This document shows, one piece after another, positions 13,000-22,342 of a stretch of 64,000 nucleotides of DNA. The translations under genes were made by a program, and so were the position numbers. Under the pieces are notes generated by a model, which saw only the letters and a program-made list of their open reading frames with translations, was not told the DNA's origin and searched no databases. How positions within the stretch are numbered: position 1 is the stretch's first letter; each line of letters begins with the position of its first letter. The stretch comes from Rhizopus arrhizus (lineage: Eukaryota; Mucoromycota; Mucoromycetes; Mucorales; Rhizopodaceae). Where the stretch lies: contig JAKZZE010000003.1 in NCBI GenBank assembly GCA_024220505.1, forward strand, positions 2,046,001-2,110,000, given 5' to 3'.

Positions 13000-13870
13000 T
13001 GATGGTGAAGCTATTGAATATCAACCAAAAGGTACTACAGGGGAAACATCTATCGAAACATTATACCGTTTAGAGAACCTTCTGATATCTCTATATCCTC
13101 CGAGGAAGATGAGGTTGAAATGCTAGCACAAGCTATGGACGAACTTAATTTGGGAAGAGTACCGCTTCCAATTATGGTCTGGACATCGATCAAATACAAG
13201 ACATCACAGGTCGCTCAGTTCATTTCTTTAATGCAAAACACAAATATGAAGCTTCCTCAATCTGCTAAAGAGGCTAAAGTTGAATATACCATGGGTTACA
13301 TATTCAATAAAGAATGGAAAGCCAATGGAGGGACAGCACTGCAAGGTTATAAATTAGCCTCTGAAATTAAAAGAAAAGGAAACAACGTTAAGGTTACGGA
13401 AGAACACCCTCAATTCATTGAAGACTACCTAGAAAAGAACCGTACTTGCATTGTGAAGGATGTTACAGAACTGCCTTGTGCCACTTTCGAGGATTTATGC
13501 GTTAATAAATTTACTGTCTATCGCCACATAACCGACAAGCTAGAATCCACACTTACTCATACCCAAGCCATTTTAGCAGCCAGGAATTCTGACGACACAA
13601 AGGAACAAAGAAGACAATTTGTCGAATATCTTTCGGAGAGCAACATTGATTATAAAAGAAGTGTTTTTGTGGATGAAAGAGGATTAAAAAAACATGGTGC
13701 GTCCTGTAGCATGGCCCAAGAAAGGAACACCTGCAGAAGCGGAAGTTTAGCCTGAGGGTGTCAACTTGAGTATTTTGGGTTGCCTGTCCGCATATGGTTT
13801 AATTGCGACTGTTCTGGCAACGTCGACCTACCTGTATCGCTACCACTTTGTTTGTCAATTCCTTATAACC
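13000..13870 (+). pseudogene. broken DDE transposase (IS630/Tc1-like, Mucoromycota type)
   Basis: An open frame at 13120-13755 (upstream codons possibly from about 13030) encodes a conserved-looking region: KLPQSAKEAKVEYTMGYIF, a stretch with TEEHPQFIEDYL, and KRSVFVDERGLKKHG, where FVDE should hold the first catalytic Asp. At about 13690 the frame shifts by +1. The continuation reads VRPVAWPKKGTPAEAEV, a stop at 13753, then GVNLSILGCLSAYGLIAT. That is the usual order of a DDE_3 core. The second Asp and the Glu are missing because the sequence changes to recombinase coding near 13870. The copy is therefore frameshifted, stopped and 3'-truncated. The family assignment rests on the motif pattern and is fairly sure at superfamily level. 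Confidence 0.65.
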
Positions 13871-14186
13871 GAATAACTTGATCAGTACCAGTACAATTCA
13901 ATCTTGGATCAGCAAACTCATCCATCTGTCCACTGACAAAAAACGGGTATCTTTAAGATCAAGCGCTTCTTCCCTGGCTCTACAATCTGGTATTCCGAAG
14001 GATGATTTGGTCATCATGGGCAACTGGGCATCCTCCAAAACGTTCAAAGATAATTACCGTCAAGAACATCTATCAACGTTTGATTTCACCAACACTCTCA
14101 TCACAAGTGACGACACTCAGGATGATGATTCACAAGATGACGATGTTTTTTATGACGCAACAGATGACAATATGGAATTTGTTTAG
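13860..14186 (+). pseudogene. C-terminal fragment of a tyrosine recombinase
   Basis: About 105 codons ending at a TAG at 14184 read as the catalytic half of a phage-integrase-type tyrosine recombinase. It has SLRSSASSLALQSGIP (second catalytic Arg region, Ser-Leu-Arg in place of HxxR), then GNWASSKTFKDNYRQEH with the Trp at the usual His/Trp site and the nucleophile Tyr. An acidic tail, rich in Asp and Thr, follows. There is no in-frame ATG; upstream the frame closes at a TAA near 13868. The N-terminal domain and first catalytic Arg are therefore absent or lost in the junction with the transposase relic. The type fits Crypton- or DIRS-like fungal recombinases; which one cannot be decided here. 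Confidence 0.6.
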
Positions 14187-14292
14187 TAGACATTATATTA
14201 TCTAGATTAGCAATCATATTTCATATTTTTTATTTTCAGGTCTAAATGTCTAATTGACCATGACCATGATTTTCATAAATAAATAAACAACA

Positions 14293-15663
14293 CTATTCGT
14301 CATAACTCAATAATTTGCCAACAGTTTTCTCAGGATCAACTGTTACTAGTCTGTTTCGCTCTTTGATCATTACATCACTAACTTTATCTTGTTTTTCAAG
14401 TAAAATTGATAAAAATGACAAGAGCTCAAACAAAACAATCCATTCATATCGATCTTCAAAAGTGATTGGGATGCTTGCATGGCGACATTGAATGTGAACA
14501 TACTTCCCGGGGTTTGTTTCATCTAAAGATGTGGTTGAAAGTGTCAAATATTTCCCACTCGATTGAACACATACCGTTTCCACTTGCGTTACTGTTGAAA
14601 AATTGACATTCATATTTTCCCGTACCACCCTATCAATCATACACATTGTACTGTGTATATTTTTTAAAGTATCATTAATCACATGATCTACTACTTCGTT
14701 TTGTAGTCCACTTGATCCTTCCATCACAATCTGATCAATCTTACTTTTGTTATAGCCTAGTCCGTCTACGCTTCGTTTTGACGTCCGCATCCAGGTCAGA
14801 GAATCAATGGTATAGGTTTTGTAATCATTTGGCTCAGTTTCACACCATTCGAAGCCAAGATAACTTGTTTGGTCCCCAAATATTTGAAAAAGAGGTACAA
14901 TTCGGTCAATCCAAAATGTCCTTTCCCCCTTAGGAATAAAGGCAGGATCCCGGTTGCATTTGCTTGCAAAATCTGTTAGAATAAATCTTGCTGTTTGCAA
15001 CAACTTCAATTCCAAACCCTCAGCTGCACTTCCATCAAATGACCATAAGAATAAAGGCCATACTTTGTAGTCATCAATATCCAAAACGCTCAAGAGTAAT
15101 TTGTGAACAATGGGAAACTGCTTCAACGATAGCAATTCATTTTGATTTTTCTGTTGTTGACTTAAATACTGTAAATCGGAAGGAAGAAGCCCCTTATTGT
15201 AAGGCGCAATTATCTTGATAATATCTTTGAGTTCACAAATTGTCTTCCAATCCAATTTGGAAATAGAAGAGACATGAGTATTGTTACGTGTCAACGATGG
15301 TATAAAATACATGCTGTTGGATTTCCTTTGGATAATCGCGCATTTTAAGAAGGATTCTCCACCAAGATGGTCTTTATCAATATGAGCTGCGAGTTCTTCC
15401 AAAAGTAAGAAATGCTTGATGCAAGATGGACAAGAATGGTGTACGGTAGCAGATGAACCCGCTTCTTTAACATAATTGAAGTATTTGTTTGATTTACGTC
15501 GTTTACCAGATGGAGCTGGAGGTAATGTAACATTATGAAACTTACAAAGATGCTTTCTCAGCCTTAAGCCATCGCAGAAGTTTCTTCGTTCACAAAAATA
15601 GCAGTTGTATCTGATAAAAATATTTTGCGGCTGGTGAGCGTGGATAGCGTTGTTGACATCCAT
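14293..15663 (-). CDS. unrecognised 456-aa protein with two C2H2 zinc fingers
   Basis: A single uninterrupted frame of 456 codons starting MDVNNAIHAHQ. Two fingers are visible: residues 21-43, C-X2-C-X13-H-X4-H, and from about residue 78, C-X2-C-X12-H-X4-H. A basic patch GKRRKSNK (53-60) between them looks like a nuclear signal. The remaining 350 residues have no motif I know. They contain a Trp-rich centre (VWPLFLWSFDG, ERTFWIDRIVPLFQIFGD, YLGFEWCETEPNDYKTYTID) that suggests a folded domain. It is intronless, unlike the host genes here, and is convergent with the recombinase fragment, with 106 bp between stops. Lack of introns and the setting suggest a transposon-encoded or domesticated protein; that is inference. 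Confidence 0.75.
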   Translation of the reverse strand: MDVNNAIHAHQPQNIFIRYNCYFCERRNFCDGLRLRKHLCKFHNVTLPPAPSGKRRKSNKYFNYVKEAGSSATVHHSCPSCIKHFLLLEELAAHIDKDHLGGESFLKCAIIQRKSNSMYFIPSLTRNNTHVSSISKLDWKTICELKDIIKIIAPYNKGLLPSDLQYLSQQQKNQNELLSLKQFPIVHKLLLSVLDIDDYKVWPLFLWSFDGSAAEGLELKLLQTARFILTDFASKCNRDPAFIPKGERTFWIDRIVPLFQIFGDQTSYLGFEWCETEPNDYKTYTIDSLTWMRTSKRSVDGLGYNKSKIDQIVMEGSSGLQNEVVDHVINDTLKNIHSTMCMIDRVVRENMNVNFSTVTQVETVCVQSSGKYLTLSTTSLDETNPGKYVHIQCRHASIPITFEDRYEWIVLFELLSFLSILLEKQDKVSDVMIKERNRLVTVDPEKTVGKLLSYDE

Positions 15664-16141
15664 TGCAATTTTTCGAAGGAAAAACGAAAAAAGGAACTCG
15701 AGTTTGTTTGAAAAAATGATATAAACATGTCGTGAAGTTATCAGCCCTTAGAACACATTCCATAACCGTAAACAGACCCCTTAATTTAATAAGAGAGATT
15801 ATATACATATTCCTCACAATAGTATAAATACTCACTTATTTTTATTAAGAAAATGTCAGCCAATTATCAAGTATCATCCTCTCTATTAGACTGTCCGCCC
15901 ATTACTATCTTTACTTACCTTTCATTTATTCTTACTTATCAATTATTGTAAGTCCTATCTGCATTTCATACCTTCAAACCTTTAACACCATCCTCTCTTG
16001 TCCTCTTTTAGTTGTCCATCCAAGCTTCTTAGTTCATGTCCGGTTCTTTCTCTCTCTCCTCTCTGACTTCACCAAACAACTCATCACAAAACAACAAAAA
16101 TAGGTCTCCTAAATACCCAATTGTTTTATTATCGTTATACA
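15664..16141. other. upstream region of the C2H2 gene
   Basis: AT-rich, no gene supported. It probably holds the promoter of the leftward C2H2 gene and ends at the old solo LTR. Confidence 0.4.
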
Positions 16142-16605
16142 TGTTTTGCCAAATATGAAATATAAAAAAAAAAAAATTAAAAAAGACAATAGTTGTGAAA
16201 CTAAAAATTACATATGGCTTTATTAATAAAACAACAATTGAGGGCATTTATACCTTTTGAATACCTAAATCGTTACCGCTATTTCAATTGATCAGTAAAA
16301 AGAATGATGTGGAAGATAAAGGAAAGATAGTAGATAATCAATAGTCGCTGTCTTCTTGATGAATGAAGGGACAATGAAGTGGATGAATAATTGACCTAAC
16401 AATAATAATCAAATAGAATTGAATTGAATTGCCGTTGTTGTAACCAGGTCTCGATATAGTCGTTAGAACGCCGATAGGGACAATCAGTTAAACTTGGCTA
16501 TTGTAGAGATTTCACAATTATTAATAGAGATATGGTTAGACTATAATTCCGTTGTATCTAAGTTTATCCATGGATGCTCACTTTATCAATTGTGTTGGTA
16601 CAACA
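16142..16605 (-). mobile_element. old solo LTR, family LTR1
   Basis: It runs from TGTTTTGCCA to GGTACAACA and aligns along its length with three younger copies at 43334-43756, 46636-47058 and 49965-50388 (shared words ACAATAGTTGTGAAACTAAA, AACGCCGATAGGGACAA). It is more diverged than those three, with extra bases in A/T runs. No clear 5-bp target duplication (ATACA left, TAAAC right). Its right end directly abuts the second minisatellite array. Confidence 0.8.
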
Positions 16606-16608
16606 TAA

Positions 16609-17002
16609 ACCTACCTTGAAGTAGGCCTACCTAGAAGTCAGCCTAGAAGTAGACCTACCTTGAAGTCAGCCTTGAAGTAGACCTACCTTGAAGTAGACCT
16701 ACCTAGAAGTAGACCTACCTAGAAGTAGACCTACCTAGAAGTAGACCTACCTAGAAGTAGACCTACCTAGAAGTAGACCTACCTAGAAGTAGACCTACCT
16801 AGAAGCCAGCCTTGAAGTAGGCTAACCTAGAAATCAGCCTTGAAGTAGACCTACCTAGAAGTCGGCCTTGAAGTAGGCTAACCTAGAAATCAGCCTTGAA
16901 GTAGACCTACCTAGAAGTCGGCCTTGAAGTAGACCTACCTTGAAGTAGACCTACCTTGAAGTAGACCTACCTAGAAGTCGGCCTTGGAGTAGGCTAACCT
17001 AA
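16609..17002. repeat. minisatellite array 2
   Basis: About 394 bp built from the same 16-bp GAAGTAGACCTACCTA and 12-bp GAAGTCAGCCTT-type units as the array at 10966-11392, in the same orientation. It includes a run of seven or eight nearly perfect 16-bp units around 16690-16800. Confidence 0.95.
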
Positions 17003-17143
17003 ATCTCCCAACGAAATATTATTGGGATGTAGATTGGGAAAATAATAGCCAAAAACGACATGAGAATCATTCAATTGACTGCTTTGCTCACAAAAATATT
17101 ATTCATTGGCCTTGCTGGTTACCTTGAACCGTAAGTTTTTCTA

Positions 17144-17179
<36 letters not shown>

Positions 17180-17906
17180 AACAGTGAAAAAAGAGTGACT
17201 CTACTTGATAACATACTTTGTTGAACTATAATCGACTTTACTTGTGTTATCAAAAGATACAACAAAGCAGCATTGTATAACTTGATTTTCTGCATTATAA
17301 CTGTTAGTAGCTATGAAAAATATCTTTCTCCATTATTATTTCAAATGATTATAAAAAAGGCAGATTGCGTAAAAGCATTTGTAGCTTCTTTTCTATTTTA
17401 TTTTATATCTTTACCATGCTATCTTTTCCTTTGCTTCCAACCCTATTTTCTTTTCTATATTTGAGAAACTGTTGCTAAAAATACAAGTTTTTAATAGATG
17501 TCAAAAAAGAGAGTCGTATATACAAGTAATTTGCTCAAGAATTGCTTTCCCATCCCATAAAGCTATTATTTCAAGTTGTGATTTCTTTAAATTTTTCTTT
17601 GCTACAGCCAGTCTGACTTGAAATAGTGAAAACATGATCTGTTTTAGCTGTAAAAAGCAGTGCGATCAAAATTGTCGTAGCCTTTTACGCGAATAAATTA
17701 CGAAAAAAAAAAAAGTGTTTGCAAATATTTCTATTTGTATAAACTTGTTGTGAATTTCTTATTGATTATAATCAATCTTCCTATCCTAAGCGTTTTCTAA
17801 CAAGCAAGGTATTATTATTTATGTTGCCCTTTTCCTTTTTTTTTTTTTTGTCCTAGATTCTAATGTCACAATAGACATGTAACGCATGATTCAGTGAATG
17901 AATAAA

Positions 17907-18012
17907 AACAAACAGTTGTGATAAACAAACAATTGTGATAAACAAACAATTGTGATGAACAAGCAGTTGTGATGAACAAACAGTTGTGATGAACAAACAG
18001 TTGTGATGAACA
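17907..18012. repeat. 17-bp tandem repeat
   Basis: About six head-to-tail copies of a 17-bp unit (GATGAACAAACAGTTGT and the AAC/AAT variants). Confidence 0.85.
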
Positions 18013-18089
18013 GACTGACTCAAACTCAAGCTATCTTCAATCAGTAACTAGCTTAACTCTTTATTGTGTTATTTTACAAAATCAATCGT

Positions 18090-18432
18090 AGTCGGCCTTT
18101 GGACAAGTGGAAGGGAATAATATGAGCGGTTCGCTGTATTCAGGCTACGCAGTTTTTTTATGCATGTCCTAATATACAGACCCATCCTATCTAAGGTGAA
18201 GTGGTCCAATAACAGCTAGGGTAGTAGTGGACTGGCCGGGTTAGGATGATACTGTAAGGCATCGATGGAAGTCGAGGATCCCTTACACACTACAAGACCA
18301 AGATCGAAATCTATACCATACACTGGCTACGTGATTTGTCTTTAATTATTATATTTGTTTTTGCATGTTTGTTTTTTATTTGCTTTATAAATCTTTGTGA
18401 TGTTCTCTTTTAAAACAAAACAAAAAAAAGAA
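18090..18432. repeat. dispersed repeat, copy 2
   Basis: Second copy of the element at 2495-2840, same orientation, including the conserved CCCATCCTATCTAAGGTGAA core and the T-rich/A-rich tail. Confidence 0.65.
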
Positions 18433-18861
18433 AATTTTAATGTTTTTATTCAAGATTAAAACATTCTTTTTGTTTGCGCCTATCAAGCGATCACTGCAGG
18501 GTAGACTAACCTTAAACCTCGCCGTAAGAACTTTAGCTTTTGCTGGTCCAAGAGCAATTTGAAACCAATGTTTGTTCCTTATTGAAATAGAATGTGATGG
18601 TGTTTGCGAAAGCTATTGTCCGAATTGGCTCTCTCTGGACAAATCAGATCCTTGCCTAAATCATATCAGTGTGCTAAACTATACAAAGGCACGTTTTTTA
18701 TTAATTTCTCCTTTTTTTATAAGCGTGTTCTCATAAGACGCTAGTACTGAACCTTGGATTGATCTCAAAGGCACTGTCCATCAAAAATAGATACAGTGAG
18801 GATAAAGTAAGATAAGAATGGGTAATGAAAAGGATGCAACATCAAAATCGTCCTTTATTAT

Positions 18862-19394
18862 TTAGAGTTTAGCCGAATTATTGAACTTTGAATGAGAGCC
18901 AGAATAACACAACTGGCCTTGTTCATTGTATATTCTCGTATAAATATTTGCCAACGTCCTTCCTACACGCTCCACCTCACTCACAAGCTTTATCTTGTTT
19001 CCAGGAGCTACACCTTTCATGTATGCAATGGACATGTTAGTCGATACACCAATCAATTCCCACTGGGTTCCTGTAGACAACTTCAATGCAAAACTACTGC
19101 ACATATCAATCAAGGTAGCCACCAGTCCACCGTGAAGGTTACCGTATCTAAATAAAAAGACAAACTTTAGCAGGAGTTGACTCGATCTCAAACAAGTTTT
19201 TTTTTTTTTTACCTGTTGGTATGCTTATCTTCAACGATAAATTGCCAAGTTAACTTGTTTGGTTCTGCAGCAATAATCTTTAAACCGTCTTCATAAATCT
19301 GTTCAAAGGCAGATCCTGGTGTCCGTTGAAAGAAATTGATTACGGAGTCCAGTTCAGGGTAGTCCTCACCTACTTTTTTTTCAATTTGCATCAT
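18862..19394 (-). CDS. HotDog-fold acyl-CoA thioesterase (ACOT13/PaaI-like)
   Basis: Two exons, 19394-19213 and 19147-18862, join in frame to 155 codons plus stop, the usual length for the 4HBT thioesterase family. These enzymes hydrolyse acyl-CoA to free acid and CoA. The core signature is clear: YGNLHGGLVATLIDMCSSFA spans the hairpin and central helix with the catalytic-region Gly-Gly and Asp, followed by VSTNMSIAYMKGVAPGNKI and the strand after it. The intron (19212-19148) is GT-AG with an A/T run next to the donor. Start chosen at MMQIEKKVGEDYPELDS because the frame is closed upstream. The specific substrate is unknown. Confidence 0.85.
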
Positions 19395-20700
19395 AATAAT
19401 AAAGTGAAAGAAAGAATAAAGTTTTTTTTTCCAGGTTGAGTCAATTTAAATGACAAACCAAATCGTACGTTACACAACCCCGCCAAATTACAAAACATGA
19501 AATAACCAACCTGCCTTTTTCTTAATTTATAGCATCGGCTTTATCTCTTCTCACCCGGTTTTTGTTATCTCTCTACAGCCAAAACATCCTTCTTTCACAC
19601 CAACTCACCTGGCCTACTTTACTGTCGATTTGATGGCCTAAACGATGAAAGAAGGATGTCTGTGATCAGACAGAGAAGATTTCTTGCAAAGTCTTTATGA
19701 AGCGGGTCATTACTTTTAAAAAAGAGGTATTTTTTTTTTGCATACGAGGTCTTATTTTAAATAGCGCACGGATCATTTACCGTCTTCCTGGTTCATGTAC
19801 CCTTCATTCACTGCTGTGCTTCTCCATGCCACTCGACCTTGCTCATCTCGTGCTGTATCCTCTTTCACTAACTTGAGACAACACCTGTGGCTCATTTGTT
19901 CTGTTCAAGTGTCATCAAATTTTCGTATTAGGTTCAGGATCGGAACAGCCCCCCTCCTTTTTTTTTGATAAATTCAACCATGAATCGTCTAAGAGCACGA
20001 CAGCTGAAGAGTTTCAGGGGATCTGGTTTTTTTTTTCAAACATGGTACGCTTTGTTACCCGACCGGTTTCTTCTCCCTTTCATGATTTTCTTTACGGCCA
20101 AAAGAAGAGAGTCCGATGGATGGCATTGTGCAGGCCAAGCACAAATAGAAATCAAGCCCCGTCCAACTGTTTCTCTTGGTCCAGTCCATGCTGACAGAGG
20201 GTTTCAGATCTCTCTGATAAAAAAGGTGACTATCAAAAGCTCATGTCTCTTTCTGTTCACAGGGTTTTAAAGACCCGTAGTCAGAGCAGATGGACTTGTT
20301 TCAACGAATCCATTTGGGACTTTTGTGGATCGTATGGCTTAGGAATCGAATGAACAACCAAAGGCAGGTCTCTTCTCCAGTGAACGGTCCATGCAGACAC
20401 TGCTGGATTCTATTTTGAGATTCAAATCCTGTCGTTCTTTTAAAAAAGAAGGCACGGCTACTTTCGGTTACGATAGCCTGTTGATCAACCAACCCAATTC
20501 GTTCTCGGGCAAGTCTCTTTCGAGGTTTCTTTTACAGCATGAGCTGGATGTGAATCAGTCCATGCCAGATCCAATCTTTACCTTCTCCACACAGCATCCT
20601 TGTCTTTGATACAAACCATTTCGTATTTTGCTTTGTTTTCATGTATTAAACGACTTGTAAAAAAAAAATGACGTTTTAGGTTGTACCTTGTTTTCTCACA

Positions 20701-20742
<42 letters not shown>

Positions 20743-20786
20743 AGAAAAAAAAAAAGAGAACGCGTTTCTTTTTTGTATAAATAAAA
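19395..20786. other. intergenic, no gene seen
   Basis: Divergent promoter space for the thioesterase and the PWWP gene. Several open frames of 60-100 codons on both strands overlap one another and none resembles a known protein. A T run of about 37 nt lies at 20703-20739, just upstream of the PWWP start. Confidence 0.45.
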
Positions 20787-21782
20787 ATGTCGATACAAGA
20801 CTATGCGACTGGAGATATTGTGTTTGCAAAATTAAAAGGATATCCATGGTGGCCAGCTAGAGTAAGTAAAGGAGAGGATAGAACATGGATTGACAGAGAA
20901 TCGAATAGGTTGAGAACGATAAAGATATTCCAACGGAAGTATTAAAACAAAAGAACAAGTCAAAGGGATCTTTGTATACTGTTCTATTCTATGGTACAAA
21001 AGATTAGTAAGTAAAAGAAGCAAGAAAAGTATGGATGTTGACATGGCACAGTGGATTTTTTGGTCCAGAATGTATACGTCCGTTTGATAAAGAGACAGTA
21101 AAGAATGAATTGAAGGCAAAAAAATACAAATCAAAAGAATTGGAGCTTGCTATCCGTCAAGCACTGGATCCTAGTTTGAATGAAGAGAACATAAAGACAA
21201 CGAAACGTAAGGGGACGACGATAAAGAAAGAAGATGAGAAAAGAGAGGTTGGAAAGAAGAGGTTGAGTATGGAAATAGATTTGGAAGAGACGAAGAGGGT
21301 AAAAGGAAAGGAGAAAGAGAGAATGGCTAATGAAAAAGATAGTGTAAATCAATAGAAAATGGATCGATGATGACTATTGACGTACTGAAAGGAACACCAG
21401 AATTTAAAAAAGTCTATCGAATTCGACATAAACTTCAAAAATTAGTTTATGAAAAAGAAGCAGTAAGTCGAACGAGATAGACAGATGGGAGTTGATTCAT
21501 TCTTTTTAAAAAGGGAGAGATACCAAAAGAAGATTATGCGAGAATATCAGCCATAATGAACGAAATCGAAAGGTTACCCATCACACCCGATTTAATAAAG
21601 GTAATTAGGTGAGAAGAGGTGGATTTATTAATAATAGTCAGTATACAAAGATCGGAAGAGTACTTGGTTATGCATCCAATTATTGCTTTGATGAAAATGA
21701 ATTCAACATCAACCAACATTGTTCACACATCTTAAAGAATTGGAAGTCAGTCATTGAGAACAGTCATCATCTTAACGAATAA
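20787..21782 (+). CDS. PWWP-domain protein with LEDGF-IBD-like C-terminal domain
   Basis: Six exons: 20787-20861, 20909-21006, 21052-21266, 21356-21462, 21514-21600, 21642-21782, giving 240 codons plus stop, all GT-AG and in phase. Residues about 4-85 are a PWWP domain: GDIVFAKLKGYPWWPARV, then SLYTVLFYGTKDYGFFGPE, the fold that reads methylated H3K36 nucleosomes. A basic linker rich in K and E follows. The last 85 residues (KVYRIRHKLQKLVYEKEAGE, then PKEDYARISAIMNEIERLPI, then KIGRVLGYASNYCF) look like the TFIIS-N/IBD helical bundle of LEDGF/HRP2. The third intron is inferred mainly from frame. It removes an in-frame stop at 21353 and has a GTATGG donor and a CTAAT branch-like site. A shorter protein ending at 21355 is the alternative. 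Confidence 0.8.
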
Positions 21783-22342
21783 ACATAACGCGTACTATCT
21801 TTGAAATACTAAACTAACCTCAAATATTTACATGCAGAAAAAAAAAGCAACTTTTTTTTTTTTTGAGATGAGATTATGTCTACAAATGCATTCTGTAAGG
21901 ACAGTAGTAGTAGAGTGCCACAGGGGCAATTATCGGTGTTTTACTAAAGTGGCTAATCGTTTTGTGTAAACTCGTGTATTTCATGATTGTTGATGATCTC
22001 TCTCTCTTTTTTTTTTTTTTTTTTTTTCTGTATGAATCGTCATCGATTGTAAACAAGTAAAGAAAGGATTTATATCATCCTTTGTGTTTCTGAATGATGC
22101 TTAGCTTTAATTCCAAATTCAGTAAAACCTTTCTTTATTTATTTGTCTAAAATAAAAATGTTTCTTTTTTTTAACCAATCAAATTTTTTTCTTGATTTTT
22201 AAACTATATTTTTTTTTTTTATTCTTTAATATATAAATTAAACCCATTTTCTTTTCTTTTTTTTTATTCTTCTTTTTCTTCAGAGTGGTTCAATTCTTGG
22301 TCTCTCTTTTTTTTTTTTATATAGAAAACACAAGAAAGAAGA
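21783..22342. other. intergenic, promoter of the GT2 gene
   Basis: Pyrimidine-rich upstream region with several T runs (about 21851, 22012-22027, 22208-22220, 22307-22318) leading to the ATG at 22343. Nothing else seen. Confidence 0.45.

Larger units (their letters stand above)
17003..18861. other. intergenic, repeats only
   Basis: Contains a 17-bp tandem repeat and the second copy of the dispersed repeat, listed separately, plus T runs near 17151-17174 and 17830. A 70-bp ATG frame at about 17061-17129 followed by GTAAGT could be a short exon (starts MRIIQLTALL), but I could not extend it. Confidence 0.4.

Noticed and set aside
13860..14186. Starship-type captain recombinase
   Set aside because: Only the C-terminal catalytic part is present and its motifs do not let me assign it to the DUF3435 group; no cargo or Starship ends seen.
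15853..15947. Possible first exon MSANYQVSSSLLDCPPITIF followed by GTAAGT
   Set aside because: Looks like a membrane-protein start but no following exon could be found before the solo LTR; too weak to call.
10966..17002. Tandem arrays as a possible CRISPR array or telomeric repeat
   Set aside because: Units are contiguous with no unique spacers, the genome is eukaryotic, and the unit is not a telomere-type short G-rich repeat. They are minisatellites.
17061..17129. Possible short exon MRIIQLTALLTKILF followed by GTAAGT
   Set aside because: No downstream exon with protein character; single-exon evidence only.
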